From assembly GCA_024401695.1 (NCBI GenBank), contig JAKSKN010000002.1, positions 186,001-250,000 on the forward strand: a stretch of DNA of 64,000 nucleotides, given 5' to 3'. Below, piece by piece: positions 1-9,915 of this stretch. Made by a program: the position numbers and the translations under genes. The notes under the pieces are model-generated. The model made no database searches, was not told where the DNA came from, and saw only the letters and a list, made by a program, of their open reading frames with translations. The first letter of the stretch is position 1. Every line of letters starts with the position of its first letter. The DNA is from Bacteroidales bacterium. GTDB lineage: Bacteria; Bacteroidota; Bacteroidia; Bacteroidales; UBA932.

Positions 1-1543
<1,543 letters not shown>

Positions 1544-1571
1544 TCATTCGGGACGCTTCTGCGCGAACATA

Positions 1572-1579
1572 CAAATATA
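1572..1579 (-). promoter_or_regulatory. Candidate -7 box for the pyruvate:ferredoxin oxidoreductase gene
   Basis: On the minus strand this reads TATATTTG, matching the Bacteroidota -7 consensus TAnnTTTG, about 60 nt before the ATG at 1510. No good TTG is seen at the -33 position, so the call rests on the -7 box and its place in the gap after fabD. Confidence 0.4.
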
Positions 1580-1601
1580 CGAATAAAAAACCGGAATTCT
1601 G

Positions 1602-2489
1602 TCATTGAATCCCGGTGATATTCACTTCTTTTTGTTCGGCTGCCGCAATTCGCTTCACTAGCCCCTGCAGAACGGTCCCCGGACCTATCTCCAGAAAGTC
1701 TGAAGCGCCGTCGGCAAGCATTGCCTTGACGCTCTGCGTCCACCTCACAGGCGAGGTCAGCTGCTTCAGAAGGTTCTCCTTGATGCGTGCGGGGTCCGTT
1801 TCCGCACAGGCGGAGACATTCTGATATACGGGGAACTTAGGCGCGCGCACCTCTGTGGCCCTGATGGCTTCGGCAAGTTCGGTGCGGGCGGGTTCCATAA
1901 GAGGGGAATGGAATGCTCCTCCGACGCCGAGCGGCAGAGCCCGTTTCGCTCCTGCGGCCTTGAGCGCTTCGCAGGCCGCGGCGACAGCCTCGACGGTTCC
2001 GCTGATGACCAGTTGCCCGTCGCTGTTGTAATTTGCCGGAACCACGGTCCCGTCAATGCCGGCGCAGATCTCTTCGACCTGGCTGTTCGGCATTCCTATG
2101 ACTGCCGCCATCCCTCCCGGAACGGCCTCGCAGCATTTCTGCATTGCGGAAGCGCGGGCGGCGACAAGCCTGAGACCATCTTCAAAATCAATGGCTCCCG
2201 CCGCTACGAGGGCGGAGAATTCGCCAAGCGAATGCCCGGCGGCCATATCGGCATCGCCGACACCGCCGCAGAGCGCAAGCGCTACGGAGTGGAGAAAAAT
2301 GGCGGGCTGGGTGACTCTGGTTGCCTTGAGGTCTGCGTCCGTGCCGTTGAACATAATGTCGGTGATGCGGAATCCAAGGATCTCATTGGCCTTTTCCATC
2401 AGATTCCCGGCCTCTTTCGAGGACTCATAGAGCACTTTGGCCATGCCCGGAAACTGGGCTCCCTGGCCGGGGAAAAGAAATGCCTTCAT
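1602..2489 (-). CDS. fabD: Malonyl-CoA:ACP transacylase
   Basis: Cytoplasmic enzyme that moves the malonyl group from CoA to acyl carrier protein, supplying the extender unit for type II fatty acid synthesis. The 295-residue product has the normal family length. Visible features are the N-terminal FPGQGAQFPGM, the nucleophile elbow GHSLGEFSALVAAGA with the catalytic Ser near residue 92, the GGAFHSPLM segment with the catalytic His, and the late EIGPGTVLQGLVKR motif. The conserved N-terminus fixes the start at 2489. This start lies only five bases after the 3' end of the tRNA-Arg gene on the same strand, with no room for a promoter between them, so fabD is probably cotranscribed with the tRNA. 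No other fab genes are adjacent. Confidence 0.97.
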   Translation of the reverse strand: MKAFLFPGQGAQFPGMAKVLYESSKEAGNLMEKANEILGFRITDIMFNGTDADLKATRVTQPAIFLHSVALALCGGVGDADMAAGHSLGEFSALVAAGAIDFEDGLRLVAARASAMQKCCEAVPGGMAAVIGMPNSQVEEICAGIDGTVVPANYNSDGQLVISGTVEAVAAACEALKAAGAKRALPLGVGGAFHSPLMEPARTELAEAIRATEVRAPKFPVYQNVSACAETDPARIKENLLKQLTSPVRWTQSVKAMLADGASDFLEIGPGTVLQGLVKRIAAAEQKEVNITGIQ

Positions 2490-2494
2490 AATTG

Positions 2495-2566
2495 TACGCC
2501 CTAGGCGAATCGAACGCCTATCGTAGGAACCGGAATCCTAAATTCTATCCATTAAACTAAGGGCGC
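2495..2566 (-). tRNA. tRNA-Arg (anticodon CCG)
   Basis: Read on the minus strand, the cloverleaf has the acceptor stem GCGCCCT/AGGGCGT (first pair G-T), a D arm with the AATGGAT loop, the anticodon stem TAGGA/TCCTA around loop TTCCGGT (anticodon CCG, codon CGG), and the T arm AGGCG-TTCGATT-CGCCT. The discriminator base is A and CCA is not encoded. fabD begins five bases after its 3' end. Confidence 0.95.
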
Positions 2567-2578
2567 AGAAACCGGGCG

Positions 2579-2586
2579 CAAATATA
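2579..2586 (-). promoter_or_regulatory. Candidate -7 box for the tRNA-Arg/fabD transcript
   Basis: Minus-strand TATATTTG, an exact TAnnTTTG match, 12 bases before the tRNA 5' end. The expected start site falls just ahead of the tRNA. The -33 region has only a weak TTT-type element. It is the only promoter-like box seen upstream of fabD outside the tRNA itself. Confidence 0.5.
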
Positions 2587-2613
2587 CGGAATATTTTGCG
2601 TCCGGTAAAGATT

Positions 2614-5514
2614 TTAATAGCCGAATGCCTTTTCGATAGGAACAATCTCGACATCGCCGAGGGTCTTGAGATAGTTCATATCAAGATCCTTGATGTCACC
2701 GAGGATCACATAATTGTAATCACGGCCCTTGATCCATTCCTGCTGGAAGGCGACGACGTCGTCGAGAGTCATATTCTGGACGTCCTCGAAAGTCTTCCTG
2801 GTGAGAGGCTCAGGGATGCCTAACTGGCGGCAGCTCTTGAACGAATCGAGGACACGTGCCTTGATGATGCGCTGGGTGCGGCAGCTGGTGAGGAGGGACT
2901 CCTTGGCCACACCGAAGGCAGCTTCGGAGGCCGGCATATCGTTGATGATTTCGTCGAAGGCCTCGATCGCCGTCTTCGTCTTGTCGTTCTGGGTGGCGAT
3001 GAATGCCTCGAACTGGTAGTTGTCGTCGGCGTAATCAGGGCCGTAGAGACGGGCGTTGGCGGAATATGCAAGGCCGCGGGCTTCACGCATCTCCTGGAAG
3101 ACGATGGTGTTCATACCGCCTCCGAAGTATTCGTTATAGAGGCTGAGGACAGGCTGGATCTCAGGCTGGTAGCTTTCTCCGCGGTTGCTGATCTGGCGGT
3201 AGCGGATCTGGTTGGCGTCGTATTGGGCGAGGTAAACCTTGTTGCCGCCGGTAGGAAGCTGGCGTGCATATCTTTCAGGAAGTGCGGTTGCGCCTTCTGC
3301 GATATAGTGGCAGGCGAATGCATCCTTGAATTCGGATTCGCCCATAGGTCCGTAGTATGAAACCTCGTGCCCCTTTGAAAGGACGTCCTTGACGGCCGCG
3401 AATATGTCTTCCGAGCTGACGTTCTCGAGATCCTTGTTGGAGAGCCTTGATGACTTGATGTATTCTTCGCCGTAAACCACATAACTATAGAGGGCGTTGA
3501 AGCAGCTGTTCTGGCTCCTGAGACTGTTGGCGCGGCTCTTGAGGATATCGCTCTTCACACCTGCCAGCACGTCCTCGTCGGCCTGGGCATTGCAGACAAG
3601 GTTCTCGAAGAGAGCCAGGGCTTCGGCCATATTTTCGCTAAGACCGGAGAGCGAGATGCTTGAACTGTATGCGCCTGTGCGGAAGCTCGCATCGCAGGCG
3701 AGTTCGTACATCTTGGCGGCAAACTGCTCGGCTGTCATATCGGCAGTACCGAGGTAGCTGATGTAGTCGCCCGCAAGTGCAAGGGCAGGGTTGTCAACGA
3801 TGCCGTAATTGTAGTCGATGGTGAGCTGGAAGAGTCCGTTCGTCTCGTTCTTCTTGTAGAGGACGTTCACGCCGTCGGCAAGCTTGAACTGGCTCATATC
3901 CTTGCTGAAGTCAACATAGACAGGCTCGATAGGCTTGACCTCGCTGGCCTGGATCTCCTTGAGGAAGTCGCTCTGGTTGTCGCGGTTCGCGACGATAGGG
4001 GTGATGGCAGGAGCGGATACCTTCTGGACGGTGTCGTCAACGCCCTGGCGCTTGTAGACCACGACGTAGTTGTCGTCGCAGAGGTATTTGTTGGCGAACT
4101 CTACGACATCTTCCTTCGTGACGGCTGAGAGGTAGTCGAGCTGCTTGCAGTAGTCCTTCCAGTCGATGCCGCCGATGAAGGCCTCGATGAACATCTGGGC
4201 GCGGGCTGAATTGTTCTCATAAGAACGCATCATATCGCGCTTGATCTGATTGATGGATGCCGGGATGAGGCTGTCGTCGAAGTCGCCTGCGCGGAGCTTT
4301 GCAATCTCCTCAAGAGCGATGTCGCGGACCTCCTCGAGGGTCTGGCCCTGCTTCGGGTGGCCCATTGCGATGAACTCGCTGTAGTCGGCCATATTCTGCG
4401 CACCTGCAAAGAGGGAAAGAACCTTCTGCTGCTGGGCTACGTCAAGGTCGATAAGTCCGGCCATGCCGTTGTAGAGGACATTGGAAGCAATCGTTGAGGC
4501 GGCATAGTCCTTCATACCGTCCTTGGCTGCAGGGAATCTCCATCCGAGGGCGATGCTTTCGGCCTCGAGGCCGAACACTTCCTTTACGACAGGCGAGGTG
4601 ATAGGCTCTTCCGCCTTGATTTCAGGGAAGCTGAGGTCCTTGTTCGGTTCCCAGTCGCCGAAGTACTTCTCGATGGTCCTGACCATTTCCTTAGGGTCGA
4701 AGTCGCCTGCGACACAGATGCGGATGTTGTTAGGAACATAGTATGCATCGTGGAAGTTCTTCACGTCGGTGATTGAAGGGTTCTTGAGGTGCTCCTGTGT
4801 GCCGAGTACGGTGCGTTGGCCGTACGGGTGGTTAGGGAAGAGGCCTGCGTCGAGAGCCTCCCATACCTTGCGGCTGTCCTGGGTAAGGGACATGTTCTTC
4901 TCTTCGTAGATGGTCTCGAGCTCAGTGTGGAAGCCGCGGAGAACCACATTCTTGAAGCGGTCTGCCTGGATGCGCGCCCAGTTGTCGATCTGGTTGGAAG
5001 GGATGTTCTCCTGGTAGACGGTTTCGTCCATCGAGGTCCAGGCGTTGGTGCCGTCTGAACCGATTACTGCCATAAGCTTGTCGTACTCGTTAGGGATGGC
5101 GATCTGTGATGCCGCGTAGCTGATGGAGTCGATGCGGTGGTAGATCGCTGCGCGTTCGGCTTCGTCGGTGGTCTGGCGGTAAACGTTGAAGAGGTCTTCG
5201 ATTTCGTTCAGGAGAGGCTCTTCAGCGGCATAGTCGGAGGTGCCGAACTGCTGCGTGCCCTTGAACATGAGGTGCTCGAAATAGTGGGCGAGACCGGTCG
5301 ATGTGTCGGGACCGTTCTTGCCGCCTGCGCGGACTGCGATGTAAGTCTGGATGCGGGGGGTCTCCTTGTTGACGGACATATAGACCTGGAGGCCGTTGTC
5401 GAGAGTGTAGATCTGGGTGTCCAGAGGATCGCCCTTGACCGTTTCAAAGCGGTTGCAGGCGCTCGTCGCAAGGAGCGCAACTGCCGATAGAACAATGAGT
5501 AAGTACTTTTTCAT
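2614..5514 (-). CDS. M16-family zinc metallopeptidase (pitrilysin-like), lipoprotein
   Basis: Predicted envelope-anchored zinc peptidase of the insulinase/pitrilysin clan, which degrades peptides inside a closed clamshell chamber. The start is placed at the ATG at 5514 because it gives a clean signal peptide MKKYLLIVLSAVALLATSAC with a lipobox Cys; an in-frame upstream Met at 5541 would add nine residues before it. The 966-residue chain holds the inverted zinc motif HYFEH about 75 residues in, with the following TELETIYEEKN region that carries the third ligand Glu, and two M16 halves. The second half includes the GGGMNTIVFQEMREARGLAYS segment typical of the inactive M16C lobe. Family members of this size carry both lobes on one chain. 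It is divergent from the trpB-like gene. The physiological substrate cannot be read from sequence. Confidence 0.93.
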   Translation of the reverse strand: MKKYLLIVLSAVALLATSACNRFETVKGDPLDTQIYTLDNGLQVYMSVNKETPRIQTYIAVRAGGKNGPDTSTGLAHYFEHLMFKGTQQFGTSDYAAEEPLLNEIEDLFNVYRQTTDEAERAAIYHRIDSISYAASQIAIPNEYDKLMAVIGSDGTNAWTSMDETVYQENIPSNQIDNWARIQADRFKNVVLRGFHTELETIYEEKNMSLTQDSRKVWEALDAGLFPNHPYGQRTVLGTQEHLKNPSITDVKNFHDAYYVPNNIRICVAGDFDPKEMVRTIEKYFGDWEPNKDLSFPEIKAEEPITSPVVKEVFGLEAESIALGWRFPAAKDGMKDYAASTIASNVLYNGMAGLIDLDVAQQQKVLSLFAGAQNMADYSEFIAMGHPKQGQTLEEVRDIALEEIAKLRAGDFDDSLIPASINQIKRDMMRSYENNSARAQMFIEAFIGGIDWKDYCKQLDYLSAVTKEDVVEFANKYLCDDNYVVVYKRQGVDDTVQKVSAPAITPIVANRDNQSDFLKEIQASEVKPIEPVYVDFSKDMSQFKLADGVNVLYKKNETNGLFQLTIDYNYGIVDNPALALAGDYISYLGTADMTAEQFAAKMYELACDASFRTGAYSSSISLSGLSENMAEALALFENLVCNAQADEDVLAGVKSDILKSRANSLRSQNSCFNALYSYVVYGEEYIKSSRLSNKDLENVSSEDIFAAVKDVLSKGHEVSYYGPMGESEFKDAFACHYIAEGATALPERYARQLPTGGNKVYLAQYDANQIRYRQISNRGESYQPEIQPVLSLYNEYFGGGMNTIVFQEMREARGLAYSANARLYGPDYADDNYQFEAFIATQNDKTKTAIEAFDEIINDMPASEAAFGVAKESLLTSCRTQRIIKARVLDSFKSCRQLGIPEPLTRKTFEDVQNMTLDDVVAFQQEWIKGRDYNYVILGDIKDLDMNYLKTLGDVEIVPIEKAFGY

Positions 5515-5548
5515 TATGATGTGAATGAGATTTGCCAACAATATTATA

Positions 5549-5556
5549 CAAATATA
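5549..5556 (-). promoter_or_regulatory. Candidate -7 box for the M16 peptidase gene
   Basis: Minus-strand TATATTTG (TAnnTTTG) about 35 bases before the ATG at 5514. The -33 element is not clear. It lies back to back with the plus-strand box at 5572. Confidence 0.45.
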
Positions 5557-5571
5557 TTACTTTTTTTTGAT

Positions 5572-5579
5572 TACTTTTG
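5572..5579 (+). promoter_or_regulatory. Candidate -7 box for the trpB-like gene
   Basis: TACTTTTG matches TAnnTTTG, 32 bases before the ATG at 5612. The -33 position is AT-rich without an obvious TTG. Confidence 0.45.
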
Positions 5580-5611
5580 TGTGTTACATCCAGTTAGTTT
5601 AGTCAGTGCGT

Positions 5612-6979
5612 ATGAAACAGAAGAGATTTTTCCTTCAGGAAGACCAGATCCCGAAACAATGGTATAACATCCAGGCCGATATGCCAGTGAAGCCGGCCCC
5701 GATGCTTGACCCCCAGACGTTGAAACCGGTCACTGTCGAAAGCCTCAGCAGGATTTTCTGCGAAGAGTGCTCCCGTCAGGAATTGAATTTCACCGACCGA
5801 TGGATCGATATCCCTGAGAAGGTGCGCGAGATGTACACCTATTACCGCAGCACACCGCTGGTGCGTGCATACGGCCTCGAAGAGGCGCTCGGCACTCCGG
5901 CGCACATCTATTTCAAGAACGAGAGTGTGAGTCCTGTAGGTTCGCACAAGCTTAATTCCGCCCTTGCCCAGGCCTGGTACTGCAAGCAGGAGGGAATCAC
6001 CAACGTGACAACTGAGACCGGTGCCGGACAATGGGGCACCGCCCTCGCATATTCTGCAAAATTGTTCGGCCTCGAGGCCGCAGTATATCAGGTCAAGGTC
6101 AGCTATGAGCAGAAGCCTTACCGCCGCTCCATGATGCAGGTGTTCGGAGCCCAGGTCACACCTTCCCCTTCGATGTCAACCCGCGCCGGCAAGGATATCC
6201 TCACGAAGAACCCTTTCCATCAGGGATCCCTCGGTACAGCCATTTCAGAGGCCGTCGAGCTTGCACGTGAGACTCCGGAGCGCTGCAAATACACGCTCGG
6301 CTCCACTATGAGCCACGTCTCCCTGCACCAGACAATCATCGGCCTCGAAGCCGAGAAGCAGTTTGAGATGGCAGGGGAGTATCCTGACGAAGTCATCGCC
6401 TGCTTCGGCGGCGGCTCCAATTTCAGCGGCGTCGCCTTCCCGTTCATGCGTCACGTGTTCAGCGGGGAGAAGAAGACCCGCTTCTTCGCTGCGGAGCCTG
6501 CCTCCTGCCCGAAGATAACCCGCGGCATCCTGTCATATGACTATGGCGATGAGGCCGGCTATACTCCGCTCATCCCTATGTACACCCTCGGCCACCAGTT
6601 CCAGCCTGCAAATATCCACGCCGGCGGTCTCCGTTACCACGGTGCCGGTGCCGTTGTGACTCAGCTTGCCAAGGACGGTTATATGGAGGGTATGGACATC
6701 AATCAGATCGAGGCTTTTGATGCCGCCGTGCTTTTCGCCAAGTCTGAAGGCATCATCCCGGCTCCGGAATCCTCACACGCCATTGCGGCAACCATCCGTC
6801 GCGCAATGGCCTGCAAGGAAAGCGGCGAGGAGAAGGTTCTCCTCTTCAATCTCACCGGACACGGACTTATGGATATGTCGGCATATGACCAGTATTTGCG
6901 CGGCAACCTCATAAATTATAGTATCTCCGACGAAGAAATAAAGAAATCTGAAGAAATACTTGCAGAAATGCCGAAATAA
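5612..6979 (+). CDS. trpB: Tryptophan synthase beta chain, TrpB2 type
   Basis: PLP-dependent enzyme that joins indole and serine to make tryptophan. The 455-residue length, with an N-terminal extension of about 70 residues before STPLVRAYGLEEAL, is that of the TrpB2 group rather than the roughly 400-residue TrpB1. The PLP lysine lies in SPVGSHKLNSALAQAW, followed by ETGAGQWGTALAYSA, the phosphate-binding CFGGGSNFSG and the late NLTGHGLMDM. ATG at 5612 is preferred to a GTG two codons upstream. The gene stands alone with no trpA or other trp gene near it and ends at a strong hairpin terminator, so it is monocistronic. TrpB2 proteins are known to act with little or no alpha-subunit activation, so salvage of free indole is a reasonable role, which is inference. 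Confidence 0.92.
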   Translation: MKQKRFFLQEDQIPKQWYNIQADMPVKPAPMLDPQTLKPVTVESLSRIFCEECSRQELNFTDRWIDIPEKVREMYTYYRSTPLVRAYGLEEALGTPAHIYFKNESVSPVGSHKLNSALAQAWYCKQEGITNVTTETGAGQWGTALAYSAKLFGLEAAVYQVKVSYEQKPYRRSMMQVFGAQVTPSPSMSTRAGKDILTKNPFHQGSLGTAISEAVELARETPERCKYTLGSTMSHVSLHQTIIGLEAEKQFEMAGEYPDEVIACFGGGSNFSGVAFPFMRHVFSGEKKTRFFAAEPASCPKITRGILSYDYGDEAGYTPLIPMYTLGHQFQPANIHAGGLRYHGAGAVVTQLAKDGYMEGMDINQIEAFDAAVLFAKSEGIIPAPESSHAIAATIRRAMACKESGEEKVLLFNLTGHGLMDMSAYDQYLRGNLINYSISDEEIKKSEEILAEMPK

Positions 6980-7030
6980 TTCATAACTTTGCTTTTGAAG
7001 TTTTTCATAGTTTAAGTTTAGGTTAAGTAG

Positions 7031-7071
7031 CGGGGTGCGTGCAGGGATGCACGTGCCTCGCGAATTTTTTT
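7031..7071 (+). terminator. Rho-independent terminator after trpB
   Basis: A long hairpin: core CGTGCA-GGGA-TGCACG (7038-7053) extended by a lower stem to 7031 and 7060 with some G-T pairs, then a run of seven T. It also overlaps the 3' end of the opposing lipoprotein gene. Confidence 0.8.
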
Positions 7072-8173
7072 ATGGAAACTGGAATGCAGACACGGCCTTC
7101 AGCCCCGGTATTCCGAAATAGGAAGGCGTCAGCGTCCCGTACAGCAGGACCCGCTGCCCGTGGATCCACGGGTGTTCTGGAAGGGAAAGGGCGTCGCGCA
7201 CCCCGCCTGACGGAAGCTCCACCGACATACAATATTCCCTGTCTGAACTTACCGACCGGTCACCGATGATGATATTGGTCGATTTGGTGAATGGCTCCTC
7301 GAATTCAATCTTTGTGGTCGACGTCGCGCATCCGACGATATATCCGCATACCCAGACTTTCCTGCCTGCCCCGGTGCCGTCCAGCGCAGCTGAACGGGCT
7401 TCGCTCACGCTCATCGCCCCTTCGGCGCTTTCGCCGTCGTCGCTGTCTTCTCCTTCCACTATCCTGTCATTCAGCCACTCCCTTGTGGTGTCGACGCCTA
7501 TGCTGATGCCTCCTTCGGCAGGCAGGGAGCCCTCTGATGCCGAGAGGTCGAGGGACAGCATCTGACGTGCCTCCATCCTCTTCCTGAACAGGACACGCGA
7601 AACGCTTCCGTCATCGACGGAGACCGTGACTTCTCCGGGAGAAAGGTAGGCGGTGCGGGTTTCGTCATAGGCGTGCATCAGACTGCCGTGCACATCAGAT
7701 ATATACAGTATCCCCATTGGAAACGCTGTCCTGAAGCCTTTCTCGACATTTAGTTTCAGACCACAGTTGACCATACTGCAGGTCAGGGTGACCATCGCCT
7801 GCTCGCCGGCACCCACCACAACCACCTGCGTGTCGCCGAATACCGGGATTTCATAGCCCGGACCGTCGAAAGGTACGGATACCGCAGTTATGGTGTAGGC
7901 ACCCGGCCTGACAAGAAGGTTTTCTGGCGAGTCGCCGAAGCGTCCGTCATAAATCACGTTTTCATCGACATCGGTCACCGTAAGGATGAAATCGTCGGTG
8001 TCCGGAATGTCCAGGGCGTTCCAGCCCGCGCGGGTACCTGCGGAAAAACCGTCGAAAGCGATTCTGATAGAGGCATTTCCTTCCTGGGAAATGAGATTGA
8101 GACATGCGGTCGCCAGAACACCGACCGACAGGATTGTGAGAGCAATTCTCGACACGAATTCAAAACACTTCAT
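7070..8173 (-). CDS. Lipoprotein with DUF4493-like and DUF6359-like domains
   Basis: Function unknown. The start at 8173 gives the signal peptide MKCFEFVSRIALTILSVGVLATAC with lipobox Cys; an upstream in-frame Met at 8200 would add nine polar residues. The 367-residue protein has an N-terminal beta-rich part (about 35-200) resembling DUF4493, with a 'FILTVTDVDENVIYDGRF' strand pair and the 'LLVRPGAYTITAVS' segment, then an acidic linker EGEDSDDGESAEG, then a C-terminal OB-like domain (about 245-365) with VWVCGYIVGCATSTTK and GQRVLLYGTLTPSYFGIPG, which I recognise as DUF6359-like. Such proteins are common Bacteroidota surface or periplasmic lipoproteins. It faces trpB tail to tail and has no operon partner. 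Confidence 0.75.
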   Translation of the reverse strand: MKCFEFVSRIALTILSVGVLATACLNLISQEGNASIRIAFDGFSAGTRAGWNALDIPDTDDFILTVTDVDENVIYDGRFGDSPENLLVRPGAYTITAVSVPFDGPGYEIPVFGDTQVVVVGAGEQAMVTLTCSMVNCGLKLNVEKGFRTAFPMGILYISDVHGSLMHAYDETRTAYLSPGEVTVSVDDGSVSRVLFRKRMEARQMLSLDLSASEGSLPAEGGISIGVDTTREWLNDRIVEGEDSDDGESAEGAMSVSEARSAALDGTGAGRKVWVCGYIVGCATSTTKIEFEEPFTKSTNIIIGDRSVSSDREYCMSVELPSGGVRDALSLPEHPWIHGQRVLLYGTLTPSYFGIPGLKAVSAFQFP

Positions 8174-8284
8174 AGCTCTTGATTTTTTATGACACCCCAA
8201 TATATCACAAGACTTCCTGCGGGCAATGGAATGAAAAAAAAGAAAAGCAGAAAAATATGTATTTTAATGTTCTGAGTTATTTCT

Positions 8285-8292
8285 TATATTTG
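8285..8292 (+). promoter_or_regulatory. Candidate -7 box for tRNA-Gly and xylBA
   Basis: TATATTTG, exact TAnnTTTG, 24 bases before the tRNA-Gly gene. The -33 side is T-rich but has no TTG at the ideal distance. No other promoter-like box with adequate spacing lies before xylB. Confidence 0.5.
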
Positions 8293-8316
8293 TAAACTGA
8301 TTGCCGGACGGCTTAT

Positions 8317-8390
8317 GCAGGATTAGCACATCGGTAGTGCATCGGCTTCCCAAGCCGAGGAGGCGGGTCCGACTCCCGTATCCTGCTCCA
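8317..8390 (+). tRNA. tRNA-Gly (anticodon CCC)
   Basis: Acceptor stem GCAGGAT/ATCCTGC, D arm TAGC-ACATCGGTAG-TGC, anticodon stem TCGGC/GCCGA around loop TTCCCAA (anticodon CCC, codon GGG), T arm GCGGG-TCCGACT-CCCGT. Discriminator T followed by an encoded CCA, ending at 8390. It lies 26 bases upstream of xylB on the same strand. Confidence 0.95.
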
Positions 8391-8416
8391 ATAATTACAA
8401 CCAAATATACCTTTCT

Positions 8417-9892
8417 ATGTATTCATTAGGCATCGATGTCGGCTCTTCATCTGTAAAAGTAGCCCTCCTGGACGTTAAAACCGGAAAGGGCGTGTGCTCT
8501 TCCACAAATCCTAAATCCGAAGCACCTATCAAGGCTGCCCAGAAAGGCTGGGCGGAACAGGACCCTCAGTCCTGGTGGAAATATATGTGCGAGGGGATCA
8601 AGGAAATGTCAAAGGAGTATGATATGTCCCAGGTGGTCTCAATCGGTATTTCATATCAGATGCACGGACTTGTCGCTGTTGACAAGGACATAAAGCCTGT
8701 CCGCGATGCCATCATCTGGTGCGACTCCCGTGCTGTCGCAATCGGTGCCGATGCGCTCAACAAGATAGGATATGACAAATGTATGGAGCACCTGCTCAAT
8801 TCTCCGGGCAACTTCACGGCATCCAAGCTTGCCTGGGTCAAGCAGAACGAGCCTGTCACCTTCGAGAAGGTCTATAAGTTCATGCTCCCGGGCGACTACA
8901 TCGCATATCTTCTTACAAACCAGGTGACCACCACAGCCACAGGCCTTTCAGAAGGTATTATGTGGGATTTCAAGGAAAACAGGCGTGCCGACTTCGTCAC
9001 CGACAACTACGGCATCTCCAATGATAAATATTGCGACATCGTCCCTGCCCTCGGTATCCAGGGCCGCACCACCAAGGAAGTCGAGATACTTCTCGGCATC
9101 CCTGAAGGCACACCGGTCAGCTACCGTGCCGGCGACCAGCCGAACAACGCGTTCTCGCTGAACGTCCTCAAGCCGGGCGAAATCGCAGCTACCGGCGGCA
9201 CCAGCGGTGTCGTCTACGGCGTGACCGACCTTCCGAAGGCAGACCCTAAGTCACGCGTGAATACCTTCCTCCACGTAACCGACAGCCCTGACCCTCGTAT
9301 GGGTGTCCTTCTCTGCATCAACGGTACCGGCATCCTCAATGCGTGGTGTCGCCGCAACATCACTCCGGACCTCAGCTACTCAGAGATGAACAACCTCTCC
9401 GAGACTGTCCCTGTAGGATCCGACGGCCTCGTCGTCCTTCCGTTCGGCAATGGTGCGGAGCGTGTCCTTGAGAACCGCAACATCGGCGCCCGCATCGTCG
9501 GCCTCGACCTCGTACGCCATACCAAGGCACACATCCTCCGCGCAGAGCAGGAAGGTATCGCCTTCTCGTTCCGCTACGGTATCGATATTATGAAGAATCT
9601 CGGCCTCAAGCCTAACGTCATCCGCGCAGGCAAGGCCAACACCTTCCTCAATCCTATCTTCCGTATCACCCTTGCCACCCTGTGCGATGCCAGCATCGAA
9701 CTCTTCGACACTGACGGATCACTCGGTGCAGCACGCGGCGCAGCCCTCGGTGCAGGTATCTACAAGACCGCCGATGAAGCATTCGCCACGCTCAACAAGG
9801 TTGAGGTCATAGAGCCTAATCCGGAATGGAAGGCACCTCTCGAAGAGGCTTACGCACGCTGGAAGGCAGAAGTGGAGAAATCAATAAATTAA
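8417..9892 (+). CDS. xylB: Xylulokinase
   Basis: FGGY-family sugar kinase that phosphorylates D-xylulose with ATP to xylulose 5-phosphate, feeding the pentose phosphate pathway in the cytoplasm. The 491 residues match the family length. Visible motifs are the N-terminal phosphate loop GIDVGSSSVKVALLD, ISYQMHGLVAVD, the catalytic-base region YRAGDQPNNAFSLN, ATGGTSGVVYG (phosphate 2 loop) and the C-terminal GSLGAARGAALGAGIY. xylA follows after 23 bases, so the two form an operon in the order kinase-isomerase. The gene begins 26 bases after a tRNA-Gly, and read-through from the tRNA promoter is likely. No xylose transporter or XylR-type regulator is in the window. Confidence 0.95.
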   Translation: MYSLGIDVGSSSVKVALLDVKTGKGVCSSTNPKSEAPIKAAQKGWAEQDPQSWWKYMCEGIKEMSKEYDMSQVVSIGISYQMHGLVAVDKDIKPVRDAIIWCDSRAVAIGADALNKIGYDKCMEHLLNSPGNFTASKLAWVKQNEPVTFEKVYKFMLPGDYIAYLLTNQVTTTATGLSEGIMWDFKENRRADFVTDNYGISNDKYCDIVPALGIQGRTTKEVEILLGIPEGTPVSYRAGDQPNNAFSLNVLKPGEIAATGGTSGVVYGVTDLPKADPKSRVNTFLHVTDSPDPRMGVLLCINGTGILNAWCRRNITPDLSYSEMNNLSETVPVGSDGLVVLPFGNGAERVLENRNIGARIVGLDLVRHTKAHILRAEQEGIAFSFRYGIDIMKNLGLKPNVIRAGKANTFLNPIFRITLATLCDASIELFDTDGSLGAARGAALGAGIYKTADEAFATLNKVEVIEPNPEWKAPLEEAYARWKAEVEKSIN

Positions 9893-9915
9893 CATATACT
9901 TAATCACTAATTTTT

